NCBI GenBank assembly: GCA_963377175.1
Contig: CAUJNA010001635.1
Location: 763,907-827,906 of the forward strand
Reading direction: 5' to 3'
DNA: 64,000 bases
From: Effrenium voratum
Lineage: Eukaryota; Sar; Dinophyceae; Suessiales; Symbiodiniaceae
The notes under the pieces were generated by a model. It did not search any database. It was not told the origin of the DNA and saw only the letters and a list, made by a program, of their open reading frames with translations. Every line of letters begins with the position of its first letter. The stretch's first letter is position 1. Below are positions 48,111 through 59,600 of this stretch, in pieces. The position numbers and the translations under genes were made by a program.

Positions 48111-48527
48111 TTAGACGGAAGAGCTGCGGATCAAAGTCGCCACAGATCCCGCAAAGAACTCTCGCAGTGGATCAAAGAAGCGCATCCAAGCTCCGAACTG
48201 CTCAACTTCTTGTTGGTTTAAGTCCTTTAAGCGGTGACTTAAACGTGATGCAGGTCTCAGGTACCTATCATGTTGGTCCATGTTCAGTTCTAAGTGTCGC
48301 TCCGCTTTGAGTTCTAAGTGTTCATCCATGCTGTGGCATGCGGAACATGACAACAGAGTGCTTGGATATATGATTGCAACTGTCGCACTGGCGACGAAAG
48401 GGTAAGCTTGTTTCCATGGCGAGACTTCTGAGTTGGCGTGAGCCAACTCGGAAACATGCAAACCCAAAAGGTCCATCCGAGCGAGTAGGATCGGCAAAGA
48501 AAGATTCATTACTATCTCTAGCAACAT
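48111..48527 (-). CDS. Unrecognised open frame of 138 codons
   Basis: Uninterrupted frame ending RFFDPLREFFAGSVATLIRS. The composition is protein-like, but there is no splice context, no family match and no third-position bias. It contains a short direct repeat (TTCTAAGTGT). It may be a decayed mobile-element fragment or chance. Confidence 0.2.
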   Translation of the reverse strand: MLLEIVMNLSLPILLARMDLLGLHVSELAHANSEVSPWKQAYPFVASATVAIIYPSTLLSCSACHSMDEHLELKAERHLELNMDQHDRYLRPASRLSHRLKDLNQQEVEQFGAWMRFFDPLREFFAGSVATLIRSSSV

Positions 48528-49804
48528 CGCCAGTAATTACCACGGAATCTCAGAAAACGGTCTACAACAGCAACGGGCTCTCATGCTGAATTCGGCCTCC
48601 ATCACCAGCGACAGTAGCATCTCTCCATTGGCTGCATCCATCATTGAACACATGAAACCCGTATCAAAGGCAGAACAAGAACAAACCCAAAAAAGTGGGG
48701 CGGTTGTTGTCTTTTTTAAAATCAACCTTGGATGGCTTTTTGTGACTAATTACACACCATAATGTACCATGGCCTCCTCCGCAGTTTCTGATCCGATCAC
48801 AAAAGTCTCGCATCAGGCATCGCTGCACTCAGGGCTGCACTTCTCTCGAATGCCGCGGCAGCCTGTGGGCTTGCTCGAACGACAGGGCATTCACCAACCG
48901 CTTACTCTTGATATAGTTTCTTGCGTTGTTGCAGTCGTTACTGCTGCCGTGCATGGTGCTAGGGTTGCTACTGTCTTGTCTTTCATTGTGGCTGCAGCTA
49001 AGACCCTGATTGTTGCTGTCATTCATATTGTGGCTGTAGCTGTAGATGTCACGGAGATTGCTTTTGTTGTTTGCTCTTCCTCTTGCTGCCACTGTTGCTG
49101 CGGACAGCCAGTCACTTGTAAGTCACAAACATATTCCAAGTCAGCCAATCACGTGATGATCAAACTGACTTGGGACGGGATTGTCTTTTTTGAAACCGCT
49201 CCCGAGCCTTGAAAGACAATCAAGGAGCTGCTGGCATGTTTTGTGGATACAGTCACTTGCCTTGTTGCAGCCAGGACACTCATGCTCACTCCTTTGCTGA
49301 TGATGGCACTCATATTCAGAAAGGTCGCACTTCCGGAATGAACTGTAGAGCTGAACTCCTTAGAGAAACAAACAAACCCTGTGAAAGCCGGAGATTAACC
49401 TGACGACCCTTCATACATGTTGCCTGGATACTGGTCAACATGCAAGCACTACATTATTTCAATTGTACAGCTGCAAATATTAGTCCTGGAACATAAGCTG
49501 GCTGAAGAAACGCCGGCAAGAGTCAACACCGCTTTGGAGCGATTGATGCTTGCATAGCTTTCGAACCATGTCCCGAACACAACACACAAGTGCAAGATCA
49601 TGTCATGCTGCTAATGGTTGTTAATCCGCACGGAGTCCGGAGAAAACAGAAACCATTTGCCAATCCAATTGCGATTTGCATTGCAAGAAACCGATCATGT
49701 GGCCAGCATGCCTTGTTTCCGCCCACACGAGCTGACAAATCACGGCTGGGCTTAAATTAGTCTACATTCCCTTGAATCAGAAGCCGATCCACAGGGACCC
49801 AACA

Positions 49805-49884
49805 CCTGTCTCATGGCGAGCTCGCGACGCAACTCCGATGCGCTCGCCCCCGCGCCTCTCCGCCATTCTGATGGCACTTGGCCA
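49805..49884 (-). CDS. Unassigned exon-like island
   Basis: High-GC island. One minus frame reads GASASELRRELAMRQ up to a CAG/GTGTTG donor. Another minus frame and two plus frames are also open, so strand and frame are uncertain. Confidence 0.25.
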
Positions 49885-49998
49885 GCCGGGTGCCTGCCTG
49901 GCTGCCGCGGCTGGTTTGGAAACGCGGAGCCAGAAAAAAAAAAAAGGCTCAAGGGAGAAGCGTGGCCGCCGATGTTTGAAAGCGGCCGGACAATGAAT

Positions 49999-50089
49999 CC
50001 TCCCGCCCAATTAACATGGAATATGCCCTTCGGGGGGTCCTTGAAAGGGAACCCCGAACGTCAGGTTCCATGTTGTTTTGGTGGGAGGG
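49999..50089. mobile_element. MITE family D, copy 2
   Basis: Diverged copy: CCTCCCGCCCAATTAACATG at the left and GGTTCCATGTTGTTTTGGTG at the right, still an imperfect inverted pair. Confidence 0.72.
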
Positions 50090-50537
50090 TATGCGGAATG
50101 ACGTCACATGTGTAATCTACCTGAGCTATTAAAGGGAATACACAGAAGGCTTGGTGGGTGGAACCCGATGACAAAAACAAATGATGGCTCTCAAGGTTCT
50201 CTCGGGGGAGTCTCTCGAAAAGGCGTTTTTTTTTTTTGAGAGGCCTGAGATGTCCCCGAGTTCTCCGAGTCGGAAATGGTCATCACACAAATCGATGGAA
50301 CCAATGGAAGCGGGAAGTGGACTAGCCAAAGGTGGAGGTAATAGGGTACTCAAATCATGCCAACGGCATGTTTGTCTTGGCGCCCGTCAGGTGTGGGCAT
50401 TAGGGCGCAACAACCGTCTTGTGGGGTCGGGTACCCGAAATCGTCCAAGGACCTGCAAATGAACTTGGAACCTGAAACACCGCCGTCTTTAGTGGAACCT
50501 ACTGTGGAAGAGCACTTCCTCGGGTTACTTCCGTGAC

Positions 50538-50648
50538 CTTGCCCGGGGGATTTAAGGCTTGCTCTTCAACCGCCCAGCTTCGGCGTCGCACCTTGAAGCC
50601 CACGGCTGCGTCCACTCGCCAGAAGGTTTCTGGCGAGGTGTACCGGAA
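50538..50648 (-). CDS. Esterase C-terminal exon or exon of a separate gene
   Basis: 37 codons, phase 0 to 0: FRYTSPETFWRVDAAVGFKV then RRRSWAVEEQALNPPGK. Clear coding character, AG acceptor and AAG/GTCACG donor. No family recognised. It could be the C-terminal part of the esterase. Confidence 0.62.
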
Positions 50649-53600
50649 CTTCCAAATATGTGCCCAAAATGGGTTGTTTTCCAGGGACTGCTTTCCTTCA
50701 TTTTGACTGTTTCCGTGAGAACCCAGGTCATTTCCGGGCCGAAAGGGTGAAAGGAAAGCAAAGTCTGGGCGTTGTCCCCTATTCGTCAAATGGCCGAGGT
50801 CAACCTTTCACTGTCCTCTTTTCAGAAAGGTGGCAATGAAGGAAAGTTGTAGAAAAACAACAGTAGAAAACGTGGTGAATGGGGCCCTAAGACAAAGCCA
50901 AGGCTTGAACGCGACGAGGTTGCTTAGCTATTTACTCCCCTATAGATTAACCTGCAACCCACAAAACAACATTTGTAGAGGAACCTGTTTTGGAGGGAAC
51001 CCTTTGGGGTTCCATAATTACTTTGCAGAAGAGTAACAAGATATCGCTGACGACTCCATAAGCTTGGCAAGTAACGGCCTAAGTCCGGATGATTGCCTGC
51101 TTTTGTGGATAGGAAAGCAGTGAAAGGAGGGTAAAGGTGTGGGTCTGCCCCAAGGCAGACCCAAACTCGTTTGTCCAGATCGGAATTGGCTGAGGGAAAG
51201 CCAACGCCAGCCAGGTCCTGCCCAGCCCGATGGAAATCAAAGCTTCACCTGTGCCACGAAGAAAGGCCAGTAAAGGGAAGACCAGGTTCTTAGAAATTGG
51301 CCAGGCATGTGATAGCCATTTGGACCTTCGCATGGCACCCGAACTTTCCGCACTGAGAACCTCCAAGGCAGTGGGATCCTGGGAATGGCCCAGCGCCTCG
51401 CAGGCCACGACCGCGTTTTGAGTTGGCCCAAGTGCCCCAACTGAGGACCCGTCGCAGATGCCCGGCAAAGATGTTGGGTGATGGAAACCTGGGCGCCGGC
51501 GAGAGCTACATGCCACATGCTTCCCACTTGGCGTGCATACGGACGAACAGAAGATCACAACCCTGCCAAGCGTCACTGGATTTCCCCTTCAAAGGTTGCA
51601 ATTTACTGGTGGTGATGGAAATTGCCACTTTTGGCGCTTCCAAAAAGCGAACATGGATTCCTCCGAAACAGGCCCCAAGCTCCCGGCGGGTTGGTGGAGC
51701 AAATCGCCGCGGTGGAAAACGGCACGATCACGTCCCAGTGCGACGCGGCGACCGCCTGGCAACCAGCAAGAGCAGGTCTTTGCCTGGGGCTGCAGCTGGT
51801 AAACATAGGTGACCTTTTGGACAAAAAAGATGGCCCTGGTAAATGGAATAACACCAACTCCAAACCCGTGGAACCCATCTATTCTAACCAAACTAACCTA
51901 AATACGACACCAATGCTGGTAATTCTACAAGAAAAAATGGGTCTCTCTTTTTGGAGGAGTCCCTCCAAATTGGCTCCGCCTTTTGGTTTCCCTTTAAAGA
52001 GTTCAAGAAAGTGGTCCCTGGCCCGCGAAAAAAACAAAAAAGGCAGTCCCAAGTGGTGTTTTGCAACAGTTGCCAATCTTGGTCACGGTGCAGGCTCGTT
52101 GGCGCATTTGAATCACAACTCGCTTGGCTCTACTCGCCACGAGCAGGTGCAAAACAGCGACATGGTCCAAGCATATCAACCAAAAACAATGTAGACGACA
52201 TTGCTTGTTTTGGTTTTGCGGAGGAGCCCGCGAAGTAAACATCGACCCAACAAATTTGTAGAAGCATATTTTGGAGGATTCTTCTTCGTAGATCCCTTTG
52301 CGTCCCCGTCCAACTACCAAAACTTCGTGCTTGTGCAGGAGCCCAGCTAAAACTACACAATGCGAGGGATGTGCAGCAATGAGGGATGCACATTTACATT
52401 TTCGGAGGTTCAGCAAGCAACTTGATTTGAACATGTCCAATGTAGCCAGATTTCATTTGATTAATTTTAGCTCAGGGCTTTTTTGGGGCGCTCCCAAAAG
52501 GGACGGCAGCTGTTCCCAGCCCGCCAAAAGCGAATCTAAGCGGCGTCTTGACCCCGTCCCGTCGCGCCGTGCGGGTTTTGAAGCGCGCTAGCGCTTGGCA
52601 GTACCTGCACAACAGGAGGCCTTCTTTGGGGGCGGCTGGCACCCCCACCCTTCTCAAGACATCCGCTTTGGAAAAGTTCTTCGAACAGTCAACTTGGTAG
52701 AAGCCCTTTTTGGGCCTCAGACCTGCTTTTGCTTTACCAAAGACACAAAACTCACACCTCAAGTTACACCCGGCTTAGGGCACACAGAAAGAGTTCTCCA
52801 AAGGGCCCCCATCCGATCCTTGATCGAGCGTTGATTCCATAGGCTTTGCCGGAGAAACGCAGAGTGATCCATTTTGGGCCAGGTGTCGCACCCCGTACCG
52901 AAGGGGGTGGCCAACGGCTCAAGGGTGTGACACCTACTCGTGGGATGGCCTTCGTCTGCAGAAGGAAAAGTCGAAGTAGGCTCGCCGTCCCTCTCTTTTC
53001 ATCTAAAAGCACCATGAGCTGTTCTAGCCGAAAGGCCGTTGGCAACATATGGCACCTCCGGGTTGCCTGGTTGCATTGTCTCCAAAAGAGCTCAACCCCC
53101 ACCGAAAACGACGGGTTGACTTGAAGCCGGGGTCTGGGGACCCACGAGTTTCTTCCAGGACGAGTTGGGGAAAATCACTTGCTGATGCGTAGGTAAGGAA
53201 GTTTCGAGGTTTTGGGAATGAACCTCTTTGGGATTGCCTTAAAGGAAACCATAGGGGATTGTTCATATGGGTCATTTCATTCTTGCTCAGAACCAAGATA
53301 AAGACGAGATAATGACGAGGGCAATCCGGGTCTGCTCCCTGCCTGCTCTGAGGATCCGCGAGCTCTTCCAGAAGCCGCGCCTCATCCCCGAGTCCCCTCG
53401 AAATGCGCGTGCCGTTGGGAGAAGGCAACCAGGTCAAAAGGTGAAGCGTCGTCGCGTGCAACCAATCCAGCTGCGAATTCAGGTGTCTTGAGTAGAAATC
53501 CTGGGAACCAGTCACACATGCTTGGATGCAGTTCCTTTTTTGAGGTTGGACCCCTCCAAAATGGCAAGGCTTTCCTTTTGGTTCCCGTTAATCTCAGGTG

Positions 53601-56600
53601 CTCAGGCTGGCTCTGCCTCATCTACGGCTCAAGGATGATGCCTAAACCAGCTGAAAGGGGCAAATATATGACGGCGGGTCGAGTTCCCCCCAAAATTGTG
53701 GTTGTCCTTTTGGTGTCCTTCAAAAACCACCAAAAGTGAGTACCCTCCAAACAAGACAGACCCAGGTGGGCGTGTCCCTTTTTTTGGAGGTACCAACGTG
53801 TTGTTTGGGGGTTGAAAGGGAAACCACAAGAAAAACCGTGCCATTTTCGAGGGGTCCAACCTCGGGACACCAAGCTCCATTGGATGCTGAGGCGTGCTCA
53901 GAGCGCCGGCCGAAGCTACTCCCAGATTCCTCGCGCAACCTGAGCTGTGCCATTCCGATGTGTCTCTTTTGTTTAAGGGAACCCCAAAATGGATGGTGAT
54001 TTGTTGTTGTTCCCCTTTAAACCACAAAACAGAAATCCTCAAACTACAACAGACATAACTCACGAATGGGGCCCTGCTCAAGAGTGACCGACCCCAGGTT
54101 CTGGGGGTATGCCAGTTCCCAGCCCCTGAAGATGCAACTTGGGTCGGCTGAGCTCTTGGGAGACAAGTCCCGGCTTGCGTTTGCCCATTCCCGCAACAAC
54201 TAACATGATGTCAGCTTCGGTGTCAACCGGGTCCCATCTCGCAATGTCTCAACATACGTCAAAGGCCCATCGCTTCATAGGGGGGTGAAATGTTGCCTTT
54301 GGACTTGAACACCAGTGGCTCTCGCAAAAAGGGACATACATCATGTCGGGACAGCAAGTTGAGACACAACAGCCATGTCACGTCCATAGTTCAGCGGTCA
54401 ACGTCCAAGGCCAAGCAGGCATCTGACTCGCAAACTATGCCGGCAACCAAATCCGTCTGGATTCCTTGCACTTTGAAACATTCCACCCATATTTTAGATG
54501 CTTGCTTTTCTCTGCACCGCACCCAACGTCAGGTTTTCAAGACGACGTCCGGCTGAACTTGACATCGGCAATCTGGGGTCGACGCGGCGCGACATCGCTT
54601 CGCTCGTCCTCCGGCGCGAGCGGAAGAACGTGGCCCGCCACTTCGGCGGCGGGGCTTTTGGGGGGGGTGACCACGGTGACCGTGGTAAAGCAAAGCAGGA
54701 AGTCCTGAAATGGCCAAAGAAGCGGGAAAGCCACTCCAAATAGTCTGCTCAGCTTTGGACTTTCAGCTCGGCAAGCCCTGTCTAAATGCGTCCCAAAGTG
54801 ATCCATTTGATCTTCCACCCCTCGCGCTCCTGAAGCGTCAGCTGGTGAATCTGGTTGAAGGACTTGATTGGAATCAGAACGCCTCGGGCCCCGTGAAACT
54901 GCTGGAATCGAAAAGCCTAGACAAAAGAGTCGCATGGAAGAATCGCGTCAGCTTTTGCTGGGCAACCTATTCAAACAGGTCCCGGAAGCCGCTTAGCGCT
55001 AAACAAGCTCACCCTCTGTGTGCTGGGGTTCTAACCTGGCTGCTGGCTGCGGCCAGTTCAGCCGTGGAGTGTGTCACACGTGACTGTTTGGCCTATTTCA
55101 ACAGGGGCTCATGACGAAAACCCCATCAGGGCTCATATGAAGTCATCCCAGAAGGGTTCCTGGTTTGGACACATGCCCTGTTTTCTGAGCTCGGTTAAGG
55201 GAAGCACGGTGGCAAAAAATGCTTCTGCCTGAGGATATTTCACACATCCTCAAAAGGCAGCCGCATATTGCATTCTGTTCCGTCGGCCAAGCAACGGTGA
55301 CGACATCAGGCTGGAAACCCCCTTTTGCTTGATCCCAGGAACTCAAGATCTCATACTTTCAACCCCAACCACCCCCTGTCCCACGCACTCAAATGGGAAA
55401 ATCCTACTTGTTTCGTGAATCAATTTATATCAATTTCGCGGTGGGCACGGGGATCTCTAGTTGCCAGTTGGTAGGGATACTTTCGCCCTGTCCCTACCGA
55501 AGCCGTTCGCATGAGTTAGGAAGGTACCCGGCGCGGCCATTCTCGCCGGGGCGCCCATGTTCTTCCAGCACATCCACAGGTTTGCCCCGCGGACGCCCAG
55601 GTGAGGCGTGTTCAGCGTCACAAAGTGCCTCACGACGTGTCGTTTTGCTTCGCCGGGCGAACACCGGCGTTAGTTTCCGCCAGGGATCGAAGATCGACAG
55701 GTGGGGGATGCATTGCGTAACCATGGGGAACTTGTCCTACTTACCCCTTAAAACTCCAAGCCCTGGGGAAGTTAATATTTTACAGACATATAGCCCATGT
55801 TACCCAAAAAGTTGAAAAGTTGTGTTTTTAAGAGGTAAGCCTATGGGAAATATGATCAAGTTGGCGTGGTTTTCCAACCAATGGTCATCCCATGCAAAAG
55901 GACGTTTTGAAAAAAAGAGAGGAAAAAAACAAAAAAAAACAGGTGGCACGGGTACAGGCCAACCACCTAAGGACCTAGGGACAACCCTCGCGACCCCATT
56001 TCAGGGCAGGGCTTGAACCATGCCCCTGAAAACTATGGTAGTGGGAGGGACCTCCCACTCTGCAGTTTCAATTTGGGGGATAAGGCGCGGTGTTGTTTTT
56101 TGCACCAAACCTGGGGCTTCTTGGGGGACCTTCCTTCTTTGGGCATAGGCATCCCAAAAGCCCCGGCGGGACAAATGCCACAAGCAGTTTGCCAGATTTG
56201 CAGTGGGACATGTTTCATCCAAGTAGTTGATCTTCTTCATCTTTGATTCAGTTTTAGGATATGGGGGTCAGATTTGGAGACCCTGTCGACATGTATGGTT
56301 TGGCCTCCCCTTCCCCCTGAAGAACGAGGCATTCCTCCGAGGGGCCCATGTACAACCCCTGGCAGGTCCCACTCGCAGATCCGCGGCAGCGCGGCGCGGG
56401 CCTTGGTTTGGGCAGCCGAGCGGCACGCACAGCGCACAGGATCATAGCTTAGCACCAAACACAGATGGCCATGGGTCAAAACCCAGTACCCCCAGCGAAC
56501 ATCCCAATCCCCACAAAAATCCCGACTAAAATAGGTGGTGCACCCCAAAATGGTACCATTGGCCAGATGACATTGGAACTCTCCACCCACAAACTTTGCC

Positions 56601-59600
56601 AGGGCTTTTGGTACTTGATTTGAAGGGGGGACCTCTCCAAACCGGGGAGAACAGCAACTGCACCCTGCACACTGCACCCACAAAACACCTCGCCATTGCC
56701 GCTGCAGGCGGGTTGCTACAAGGCCACCCAGCGAGTGGCAAATGAAGTGGAGGACCACGGTCTGGTGTGAGTTCAAAAGCTCATTCACCTCGTCGAAGGA
56801 AAACAACGCCGAGTTCTGTGGGGGGGGGGGGGGAAACGCACCTATTCTGGTTGATCGACTTCCTTCAAGTGGTGGCTTGGATTGGTGATTTGGAGGTCTT
56901 CCAGGGTGGTGACCATTCAACAAGGACCAGGGTTTCAAGTCCGACCACCAATCCAAACCACCAACCAAGAGGTATCTGAGTTGATGTTTAGGTGATACTG
57001 GGCACGGGAGCACCGCTCCAGCTGAGTGAGTCTGCCAGCCCGCGACTGGAACCTCAGCGCCTGATTTGTTTTCGGGGTACGACCCTGAAATTTAGTTTAG
57101 CCCCTTAGCCGAACCTGGAATCTCAGCATCTGGGCAGCGTTTTCTTTTTGGTTGCGTGGGGGGCTGCTTGCTTGCGCCACGCCTACGCCGCCTACACCAA
57201 AAGCAAACCACTCCCGCAAAAACACCTACGCGAGACCACGACAACGCGACTCAACACATTTAGCTGCAAGCGTAGTACACGCAGTTCACTTTGGCAGCTT
57301 CAGTCGGAAAATCGCAACTTTTCAATACAAATAGAGTAGAGGTACACATTGGCAGCTCCGGCTCGAAGATCGCAGCATTTAAGTACGCGCGCGCTAAGTT
57401 AACAGTAGACTTGATGCATACGTGACACCTACTCGAAGCCTACGCCAAATCTGCCTTGAACTCGGGAATCGGTGTTGGACACTCAGGGCTTTGCAAGCCG
57501 TCAGACCATGCCCGCAACAACGCTTCACATCATGCGCCCCTTGATAAAAGCACGCGCCACGTGACATGTCAACCTATCAAATCTTCGCCTACACGACTGC
57601 CTACGCGAGTTGAGCTGCCACTACGCAACATGTAACAGATGTTGCCACGAAGGCTCTTCATCCCTCGAAAAAATCGATGCCCATCTGTCGTTTTTGGGGT
57701 ACGACCCTGAAATTGGCAGGAAAATCACGATGTTTGTCTTACCGGGCGGAACATGTGCTAACAGTCTACCTTTCGCACAGGGAACCCATCCCCATGCTGC
57801 CGGTTTGCGCTGGTTGGTCTACGTCGAGTCCAGGTGACCTTTCATTTCCTGGTTTTTTGGGGCAGGGTTTCCAAATGATCCCCTCAACTATGTCTTGTTT
57901 GGTGAAATTTGGAGTTGGGGGAATTGAACACCTTTGAACTCCCTCAATTTATCGGTCACATGTGCGGTTCTTGGATGCTTCTGGGAGAACTGCACAAAGG
58001 GGCCCAAAATTCACGGATCCCCAAGAAACCAACGTGCATGCTAAGTGAGAAAGGCGGGCAAATCCACGGCCGTTTGCGGTTCACTGGTCTTAGAGTGAGA
58101 CGGGTTCATTTTTAGCCAAGTCGCCCATTCCGCGACCTGCTTTGCCAGCAGCTCACCTCAGCGGGGCGTTTGGTTTCAGCCGGAGATTCCGTAGGTGAAA
58201 GCGCCTGATATCTTAGAGCAAACACACGTCTTGTCTTTGGTGCGTGGGAGGCTGGCCTTGGCTTGATAGATAGCCCATCTTCTAGGTCATATTATGACGA
58301 ATCAAAACATTTGAGGGTAAAAGCCTTGCTTCCTACTTGTCCAGGGGTTGGCCCATGCCCAACTTTGACTTGTAGCGTCTAACAGTCCACGAATTGTGAC
58401 ACCATGGAATTGGGTGACAAGGCAACTGTAAGAGCCACGAAGCAACTGGGCCTGACGTCTTCCTGGGGCTCGCATCTACAAATGGTATTTTGGACCCTGA
58501 TTCGCCGACCCGTTTGGCGTTGGAAGCTTTCCCCCAAGTCCCAGGGCTCGAATCCCCCGTGTCTCGGGCCTCGGGGATCAAACCTCAAAATATAAATCAT
58601 CAAAATCAAGCATATACCACTGATCAAAATCCAACATATTTCAATCTTCCAAAGGAACGTGTCACCACTCATGCCGGCGACAGCAGGCCAGCGGAATGAG
58701 CCGAAGGCTCTAAAGCTTATTTTAATGGGTGTGCGCTTTTTCTTTGTTTCCTCTTAAACCAACCCAACAGAGTCCACCACTTGGTGCCTCAAACAAACTC
58801 CACCACTTCTAGGTCCTCCAGTAGAGAGGTTAGACTAAGGGTACCCCTTTTTTCTGTAGTCTATTTTAGTAGGGAACCCTGCCCCAAAAAAGAAACGGTA
58901 AAAGGGCACTACTGGGGACCCAGACTTGGTGCCGTGGCCTTGTCGCCAAGGCGCCGAGCTTGTGCACCTCGTAGCCGCCGAAGTACGAGAAGGGCGTGAT
59001 GGAGTCGGACGCTCGAACCTAGGTGTCGGGAGCCACCAAACATTCAGGGGTATCTCATACCTGGGCCCTCGGATCCCCCGCTAAAAGCTTAACTTCTGGG
59101 TGAAACGGAAACTACCACTCAACACTAAAAAGCTGAAAGGCTAAGGGAATTGCTGGGACGGGAGATACAGTCTGACGAAATGAAGTCAGGTTCACCTTTT
59201 CACTTCTGGCCCTCTTTGACCTTCAGCGAGGGTGACGAGAAAAGGCAACCTCCTCCGTGGTGTCTCCCCTTGAGACGGGTCGATAGTTTTGTCCTTTAAA
59301 CTTAAACCAAATCTGCGACCAGATACGGTCGTCAAACTAAGTCTCCCCAACAAGTGATTGCCAACTGGTTGAACTCGTGGTTTCGATGATGGATGCGTTG
59401 CCAAGTCTGTTGTTCAGCAACCTTTTGCAATTCCTGAAAACTGAAGGAAGTAAGCCGCCGCTGCTGCCATTGGCATGACATCTCCCCATGACGAAAACAG
59501 GTGGAACACGCTGGAACACTGAGCACGCGTGCAACAATTCCCAGTGTTCCTTCTTCAGAGAAAGGCAAGCACTGGTAAAGAGTTGGGGAGTTTTGAACGG

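Noticed and set aside
48769..49212. Plus-strand frame of 147 codons, Val/Ala/Cys-rich.
   Set aside because: Arises from a degenerate GTT/GCT triplet-like tract. The opposite strand gives an equally open Asn/Ser-rich frame and no domain is recognisable.
51079..51576. Minus-strand frame of 165 codons as one gene.
   Set aside because: Only about 26 codons are bounded by splice signals and fit the chain in phase. The rest lacks third-position GC bias.
56237..57013. Minus-strand frame of 258 codons, including the esterase elbow, as a single exon.
   Set aside because: Only two short parts fit the hydrolase family. The middle is a dispersed MITE that also occurs elsewhere, and good GT and AG sites bound the parts.
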